Below are positions 15,481 to 19,952 of a stretch of DNA of 19,952 nt, piece after piece. Below the pieces are notes generated by a model. It did no database searches. It worked only from the letters and a program-made list of their open reading frames with translations, and had not been told where the DNA came from. Source of the stretch: CAYSLA01 sp964431685 (GTDB taxonomy: Bacteria; Armatimonadota; UBA5829). The DNA lies in contig CAYSLA010000060.1 in the NCBI GenBank assembly GCA_964431685.1, positions 1 through 19,952 of the forward strand. The letters are read 5' to 3'. The translations under genes and the position numbers were made by a program. Position 1 is the first letter of the stretch, and each line of letters begins with the position of its first letter.

Positions 15481-16110
15481 TTGGTAGCGGTAGTCGACTA
15501 TGGCATGGGCAACCTGCGGAGCGTGGAGAAGGCGCTCGAGTATGTTGGGCAGGATGTGTGTGTCACAGCAGACCCGCAGACTATCCACTCCGCCGATCGC
15601 GTGATACTGCCTGGGGTGGGGGCTTTCGGCGCGGCCATGGAAAACCTCCGATCCTCCGGTCTGCTGTCTTGCGTAAAGGACGTCATAGCCTCCGGCAAAC
15701 CCTTTCTGGGAATCTGTCTTGGCATGCAACTGCTGCTGGATGAGAGCGACGAGCAGGGCCGCCACGTCGGACTGGGCGTCGTGAGGGGACGAGTGGAGAA
15801 GTTCGCCGAGAACGCGCTTCGAATTGAAGACTCATCGCCGCTGAAGATTCCCCACATGGGCTGGAACTCAGTCGAGTTCAAGAAGGCCTGTCCCCTGTTC
15901 GATGGGCTGGGCGATGGGTCTATGTTCTACTTTGTCCACTCTTTCTACGTTGCTCCGACGGACGATGTTGTTGCCGCGACGACACGCCACGGCGCAGAAT
16001 ACTGCTCAGTACTCTGGAATGACAATGTTGTGGCAACCCAGTTTCACCCGGAAAAGAGCGGCGCCGTCGGTCTCAAGATGCTCTCAAACTTCGCGGAGGC
16101 CAGGTTCTGA
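15481..16110 (+). CDS. hisH: Imidazole glycerol phosphate synthase, glutaminase subunit
   Basis: Class I glutamine amidotransferase that passes ammonia to HisF to make imidazole glycerol phosphate and AICAR in histidine biosynthesis. From TTG 15481 it has 209 residues (family about 200). The typical N-terminus VAVVDYGMGNLRSV comes right after the start. The oxyanion-strand PGVGAFG is at 44-50, the nucleophile Cys at 79 (GICLGMQ), and the His/Glu of the triad in QFHPE at 189/191. AAAGGG at 15466-15471 lies 9 nt before the TTG. A longer in-frame ATG at 15382 would add 33 unrelated residues and would place the -10 promoter element inside the gene. hisF is not in the window. The gene's TGA overlaps the hisA ATG by one base. 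Confidence 0.95.
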   Translation: MVAVVDYGMGNLRSVEKALEYVGQDVCVTADPQTIHSADRVILPGVGAFGAAMENLRSSGLLSCVKDVIASGKPFLGICLGMQLLLDESDEQGRHVGLGVVRGRVEKFAENALRIEDSSPLKIPHMGWNSVEFKKACPLFDGLGDGSMFYFVHSFYVAPTDDVVAATTRHGAEYCSVLWNDNVVATQFHPEKSGAVGLKMLSNFAEARF

Positions 16111-16838
16111 TGGAAGTTATCCCCGCAGTCGACTTGATGGATGGCAAGTGCGTTCGACTATCTCAGGGCAAGTTCGATCAGGTGACCGTTTTTGCCGACA
16201 ACCCGGTTGAGATGGCTTTGAAGTGGGAATCGGAAGGCGCGTCACGGCTTCACGTGGTGGACCTCAACGGCTCACGCGTCGGCGCACCGGCCGAGACCGA
16301 TACCATACGTCGCATCACTGCATCCGTGAACATTCCGGTTCAGGTAGGCGGAGGCATACGGCACCTGGAAAGCGCTCGACTACTACTCGACCTGGGAGTG
16401 GATCGAGTGATCATCGGAACCTCTGCCGCGCTCGACCCCGAGCTGTCGGGCGCGATCTTCGAGGAATTGGGCGATCACGCCGTACTCGGGGTGGATGCGC
16501 GAGACGGCCAGGTCGCCGTCAAAGGCTGGGAGGAGACCACGTCTGAAGAGGCGGTCGCCTTTGCAGTCCGAATGCAGAAACTTGGCGCCAGGCGTGTGAT
16601 CTATACGGATATATCGCGTGATGGCATGATGCAGGGCGCGAATATCGAAGCGATGAGAAGAATGGCAGTCGCGCTAGACATTCCCGTCATCGCATCCGGC
16701 GGGGTAACGTCGCTCGAGGACATCCGCCGGCTCAGAGACATCGAGATCGACGGTGTCGAAGGCGCCATCCTGGGAAAAGCCCTGTATCTAGGAGTGCTCA
16801 GTCTGCCCGAAGCAATTGCGGAGGCCGCATGGAAGTAA
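16110..16838 (+). CDS. hisA: ProFAR isomerase (phosphoribosyl-formimino-AICAR-phosphate isomerase)
   Basis: TIM-barrel isomerase of histidine biosynthesis, acting just before HisH/HisF, with 242 residues (family about 240-250). The catalytic base Asp8 (PAVDLMDG) and Asp129 (VDARDG), equivalent to the two aspartates of T. maritima HisA, are both present, as is Thr166. Phosphate-binding loops GGGIR (80-84), SGGV (196-199) and LGKALY (221-226) are intact. GGAGG at 16095-16099 lies 10 nt before the ATG. It is followed by a 10-nt overlap with a second hisA-like gene. Confidence 0.95.
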   Translation: MEVIPAVDLMDGKCVRLSQGKFDQVTVFADNPVEMALKWESEGASRLHVVDLNGSRVGAPAETDTIRRITASVNIPVQVGGGIRHLESARLLLDLGVDRVIIGTSAALDPELSGAIFEELGDHAVLGVDARDGQVAVKGWEETTSEEAVAFAVRMQKLGARRVIYTDISRDGMMQGANIEAMRRMAVALDIPVIASGGVTSLEDIRRLRDIEIDGVEGAILGKALYLGVLSLPEAIAEAAWK

Positions 16839-17557
16839 TCCCCGGTATCGATCTGATGGGAGGCAGATGCGTCTGCGCGACGCATCAGTCGTTTATTGAG
16901 GACAAGCCTGCGGGGCATGACCCGGTGGAGATTGCCGTGGGGTGGGCCAGGCAGGGAGCGACAAGACTGTACATAGCGGATATTGACGGCGCCAGAATGG
17001 GTTCGCCTCAGAACCTGGCTCAGGTGAAGCGGATTATGCAGGCTAGCGGAGTTCCCGTGGACCTGGGCGGAGGGATTCGCTCGCTCGATACGGCGAAACG
17101 CGTCCTGGACATGGGTGTCGACCGCATTGTAGTCGGGACGACTGCCGCGCTGGAGAGCAGCTTGGCCGAGGACATATTCGGTTCCGTTGGCGAGAAGACC
17201 ATCCTCAGCGTGGCCAGCCTCTACGGCTACGTGGCAGTGCGAGACTGGCAAGCCCGCACGGACGAACGCAGTGAGCATTTCGTGAAGAGAATGTGCGAGT
17301 TGGGCGCCAGGCGTGTTGCCTTTACGGATGTGTCGCGGAAGGGCATGAAAGGCGGAGTGAACACGGTCGCGATCTCAAGGATAGCCAGGACTGTGGGTGT
17401 GCCCATAATCGCGTCCGGCGGAGTCAGTAGTATCGAAGACATCAGGCAGCTTATGCAGCTTGAGTCTGCGAGGATCGAGGGAGTGGTTGTAGTCACCGCG
17501 ATTTACTCCGGGGCGGTTATCCTGGCGGATGCGATTGCTGTGGCCAGCGGGGCGTAA
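16829..17557 (+). CDS. HisA-like paralog lacking a catalytic aspartate
   Basis: It is the same length as the upstream HisA (242 residues) and aligns with it without a single gap; I count 105 identical positions (about 43 percent). Asp8, the phosphate loop GGGIR and the SGGV loop are kept. However, Asp129 of VDARDG is Ala (VASLYG), Arg16 is Cys, Asp11 is Gly, Asp171 is Lys, and LGKALY has become VVTAIY. It is therefore unlikely to be a normal ProFAR isomerase; altered substrate or a non-catalytic role is inferred. GGAGG (16820-16824) lies 4 nt before the ATG, inside hisA, so the two are translationally coupled. The open frame is intact with family-like conservation, so it is not an obvious pseudogene. 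Confidence 0.88.
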   Translation: MEVIPGIDLMGGRCVCATHQSFIEDKPAGHDPVEIAVGWARQGATRLYIADIDGARMGSPQNLAQVKRIMQASGVPVDLGGGIRSLDTAKRVLDMGVDRIVVGTTAALESSLAEDIFGSVGEKTILSVASLYGYVAVRDWQARTDERSEHFVKRMCELGARRVAFTDVSRKGMKGGVNTVAISRIARTVGVPIIASGGVSSIEDIRQLMQLESARIEGVVVVTAIYSGAVILADAIAVASGA

Positions 17558-17580
17558 TAGTGTTGCGTTGTGTGGCCGAG

Positions 17581-18522
17581 TCAGCGGTTCTGACCGGCTG
17601 CGAAGTGTTCGAACGTCTTCTTGAGTCCCTCGTCAAGCGTTACTTCAGGGCGAAACCCGAGTAGCGCGGCAGCTCTGCCGGTATCACTGATCGAGTACCT
17701 TATCTCTCCAGGCAACGGCTCGATATTGCTGATCTGAACTTCACGGTCCGCAATCTTTGACAGCCTGTATGCGAGTTCCTTGATTGATGTGCTTCTGCCG
17801 CCTGCAATGTTGAAGACTCCTCCTGTGGCAGCATCCGCGTCGCACGCTACGCAATTGGCCCTGGCGATGTCGTGAACGTGGACGAAGTCGCGCGTCTGTT
17901 CGCCGTCACCATAGATTTGAATGTTTTCCCCGGCCAGTATCCGGTCTATGAACTTGGGAATCACTGCCGCATACTGGCTTCTGGGGTTCTGCCTTGGGCC
18001 ATACACGTTGAAGTAGCGAAGCACAACCGTCTCCAATCCGAAAAGGCTCTGAAACACGTGCATATAAAGTTCGGCTGCCGCTTTGCTCGCGCCATAAGGA
18101 GACAGCGGCTTGGCTGGCAGGTCTTCTCGTTGAGGAGTGCGTCCCGTGTCTCCGTAGACTGCCGATGAGGATGCCAGAACCAATCGGCGCACTCCGCATT
18201 CTCTGGCGCACGTCAGCACGTTGAGTGTGCCACCTACGTTGACTTCGTTCGTGAAGATAGGGTTTTCCGTTGACGCCGTGACGGATATATCGGCTGCGTG
18301 GTGGAGCACATACTCAGTGCCGCGCATCGCCTTTCGCAGAGCTTCAGGGTCCCGAATGTCGCCTTCTACGAACTCAATGTGATCTCGCACCGTGGCAAGG
18401 TTGTCCATTCTGCCTGTGGAGAGGTTATCGATGACCGACACCGCGTGGCCAAGCCCAAGTAGATACTCGCATATATGTCCGCCGATGAATCCAGCGCCGC
18501 CAGTGACAAGGAATCTTCCCAA
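17581..18522 (-). CDS. GalE-like NAD-dependent sugar-nucleotide epimerase
   Basis: Extended short-chain dehydrogenase of 313 residues. The NAD-binding TGGAGFIG is at 7-14, the acidic residue of the second strand at Asp32, the HHAAD strand near 74-78, the Ser cluster at 118-120 (SSSAVYG), and the catalytic YxxxK at Tyr143-Lys147. The C-terminal substrate side has RYFNVYGPRQ and GDGEQTRDFVHVHDIA. It resembles UDP-glucose/UDP-N-acetylglucosamine 4-epimerases of the GalE/WbpP type; exact sugar specificity cannot be fixed. The TTG start at 18522 has AGGAG 7 nt upstream. It has its own promoter and lies downstream of mutS2 on the same strand. Its end converges with the hisA paralog, with 23 nt between. 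Confidence 0.9.
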   Translation of the reverse strand: MGRFLVTGGAGFIGGHICEYLLGLGHAVSVIDNLSTGRMDNLATVRDHIEFVEGDIRDPEALRKAMRGTEYVLHHAADISVTASTENPIFTNEVNVGGTLNVLTCARECGVRRLVLASSSAVYGDTGRTPQREDLPAKPLSPYGASKAAAELYMHVFQSLFGLETVVLRYFNVYGPRQNPRSQYAAVIPKFIDRILAGENIQIYGDGEQTRDFVHVHDIARANCVACDADAATGGVFNIAGGRSTSIKELAYRLSKIADREVQISNIEPLPGEIRYSISDTGRAAALLGFRPEVTLDEGLKKTFEHFAAGQNR

Positions 18523-18566
18523 TACGCACTCCTATACATTCTCATCGTGTGACTGTCCGCTCTGTA

Positions 18567-18595
18567 ATGGTACCCGTCGACAGCGGCAAAGTCAA
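18567..18595 (-). promoter_or_regulatory. Promoter of the epimerase gene
   Basis: On the minus strand, TTGACT (18595-18590), a 17-nt spacer and TACCAT (18572-18567). Transcription would begin near 18560, about 38 nt before the TTG start. Confidence 0.6.
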
Positions 18596-18633
18596 CCTGC
18601 CCGGGTTCTGCCGGTCTTTCGACCAGGCTCTGG

Positions 18634-19952
18634 TCACTTCTTGAGCCAGACGATAGTGGCTCCGGCCCCGCCCTCTTCTCGCTCGGCCAGCTTGTATGAT
18701 TCGACACCAGGATGGGATTTCAGATAGTCCCAAACTACGCTCCTCAAGACACCGGTGCCTTTGCCGTGTATTACGCGCAGGCGGTCCGCCCCGACTGTCA
18801 TGGCGTCGTCCACGAATTTGTCCAAGTCAATCAATGCCGCCTCCGCGCGCATAGCTCGAAGCATTATCTCAGGACGGAAATCCAAGCTCTTTCTGAGCGA
18901 TATTGCCGATTTGCCCGAATCGGACACCGACCTCCTCGGATTGACTTCTCGCGGCATTCTGAGATGTGAGACCGGCACGCTGACGCGCATAGTTCCAACC
19001 AGCACAAGCACTTTGCCATCGACCGGCCCTTCCAACACCTCAGCATCCTGGTTGAGACTCTCCACACGAACTCTCATCCCCGGTTGTATGCTGCTGCCTT
19101 CCGGCAAGGGTTCGTCAGTCGATTTCGGCACGATAGGCTCGACGAGTTCCTTCTCCATGTCGTCGATGAGCTGTTCTGCCTTCTTCTTGAGGCTCTGGGC
19201 GCGCTTGGTGTCTTTCTGCTGCCTGCTCAGTTCCAACAGAGCGTCATCGAGTCGGCTTGAGTAGGCGTCGATGATAATCTGGGCCTGCTCGCGCACTTTC
19301 TGTTCCGTTCTGCTCTTGGCTCCCTCCACTCTGGTCAACTGCTCTTCGTATCTGCGGCGCAAGGTCTCAGCATCCGCCGAACGTCGTTCGGCGGTCTTTC
19401 GTTCTTCGGCGGCAGCGCGGTGAGTTTCTTCTATCCGGCGAATGAACTCCTCAGTGACATCGCTTCGGTCTCCAAGTCCTGCTCTTGCCCTGTCAACTAT
19501 GTCCTTGTTCAGACCCAGGCGAGCCGCTATCGCGAAGGCGTTGCTGCTGCCCGGTATGCCTATGAGCAGTCGGTATGTTGGTCTCAGGGTTTCGGGGTCG
19601 AACTCAACACAAGCGTTCTCCACGTTGTCGCGAAGATAAGCATATTCCTTGAGCTCGCCGTAGTGCGTGGTTGCTACGATTTTCGCTCCATTGTCCAATA
19701 GGAAGTCAAGCACTGACTTCGCCAGAGCGGCGCCTTCGTCAGGGTCCGTGCCGGCACCTATCTCGTCCATCAGTACCAGGGTGTTCGCGTCTGCGTTCTT
19801 TGTTATATGCACGATATTGCGCATGTGCGATGAGAATGTAGACAGCGACTGCTCTATGCTTTGTTCGTCGCCGATGTCTGCGAATATGTTTGTGAATACA
19901 GGCAGCTCGCTGTCCGGGTCCGCCGGTGTCTGCAGACCGCTTGCCGCCATCA
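18634..19952 (-). CDS. mutS2: Endonuclease MutS2, C-terminal part
   Basis: The gene runs off the right end of the window, so its 5' part, including Walker A, is missing. The ATG at 19950 is an internal Met of the family's MAASGL segment. Visible are the rest of the MutS ATPase domain with Walker B/signature (TLVLMDEIGAGTDPDEGAALA, about 57-77 of the visible part), the switch His in ATTHYGELKEYAY, and a long charged coiled coil. A small beta domain around PGMRVRVESL follows, and then a C-terminal Smr domain with HGKGTGVLR. Family members act on branched DNA and, in Bacillus, on collided ribosomes. In the Smr domain the usual LDLRG-type motif reads IMLRA, so nuclease activity is uncertain. Confidence 0.93.
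   Translation of the reverse strand, partial: MAASGLQTPADPDSELPVFTNIFADIGDEQSIEQSLSTFSSHMRNIVHITKNADANTLVLMDEIGAGTDPDEGAALAKSVLDFLLDNGAKIVATTHYGELKEYAYLRDNVENACVEFDPETLRPTYRLLIGIPGSSNAFAIAARLGLNKDIVDRARAGLGDRSDVTEEFIRRIEETHRAAAEERKTAERRSADAETLRRRYEEQLTRVEGAKSRTEQKVREQAQIIIDAYSSRLDDALLELSRQQKDTKRAQSLKKKAEQLIDDMEKELVEPIVPKSTDEPLPEGSSIQPGMRVRVESLNQDAEVLEGPVDGKVLVLVGTMRVSVPVSHLRMPREVNPRRSVSDSGKSAISLRKSLDFRPEIMLRAMRAEAALIDLDKFVDDAMTVGADRLRVIHGKGTGVLRSVVWDYLKSHPGVESYKLAEREEGGAGATIVWLKK

Noticed and set aside
16601..17278. Minus-strand 225-codon open frame opposite the two hisA genes
   Set aside because: It is a shadow of two well-supported, translationally coupled genes, with no domain and no start signal.
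19948..19950. ATG as the true start of the right-end gene
   Set aside because: The MutS2 ATPase domain is cut here: Walker A lies upstream in the family, so the gene continues beyond the window.

Overview
The window is about 20 kb of mostly housekeeping chromosome from a diderm (Gram-negative-type) bacterium. The evidence is a complete tripartite RND efflux operon with a TolC-family outer-membrane channel, alongside bacterial HisRS, AspRS, GuaA, Rho and MutS2. GC content looks like the mid-50s percent. GTG and TTG starts are frequent, and several are confirmed by well-placed Shine-Dalgarno (SD) sequences. Having both MutS2 and an RND/TolC envelope, with no close match to a model proteobacterial gene order, would fit a deep-branching phylum such as Armatimonadota. 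That is only a guess; the sequence alone does not settle it. A run of exactly 100 N shows this is a draft scaffold.

Layout. (1) 1-383: the 3' end of an NAD-dependent epimerase/dehydratase-like gene. (2) 423-5551: a good promoter, then hisS-aspS-guaA-hpt on the + strand, tightly packed (hisS/aspS overlap by 4 nt), covering two tRNA synthetases and purine synthesis/salvage. (3) 5539-8699: a near-consensus promoter, a 180-nt C-rich leader, then rho, a bifunctional-nuclease (DUF151) gene and an AmrS-type radical SAM enzyme. (4) 8774-14734, minus strand: an OMF-adaptor-RND pump of the heavy-metal type, with translational coupling between OMF and adaptor and very close spacing between adaptor and pump. 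Just upstream, on the same strand, is a small exported Cys/His-rich protein that I do not recognise. (5) 15114-17557: an intergenic region with a 9-bp tandem repeat and an extended -10 promoter, then hisH, hisA and a second hisA-like gene that has lost a catalytic aspartate. (6) 17581-19952, minus strand: a GalE-like sugar-nucleotide epimerase with its own promoter, downstream of a 5'-truncated mutS2.

How the parts work together. HisH and HisA act in consecutive steps of histidine biosynthesis, but HisF is not in the window. GuaA makes GMP and Hpt salvages purine bases to IMP/GMP. The RND operon encodes an inner-membrane pump, a periplasmic adaptor and an outer-membrane channel that form one envelope-spanning complex. 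The observations most worth following are the gapless, catalytically altered HisA paralog, the Cys/His-rich exported peptide beside the metal-type pump, the 59-residue periodicity of the adaptor's coiled-coil region, the tandem repeat upstream of the his genes, and the C-rich rho leader.
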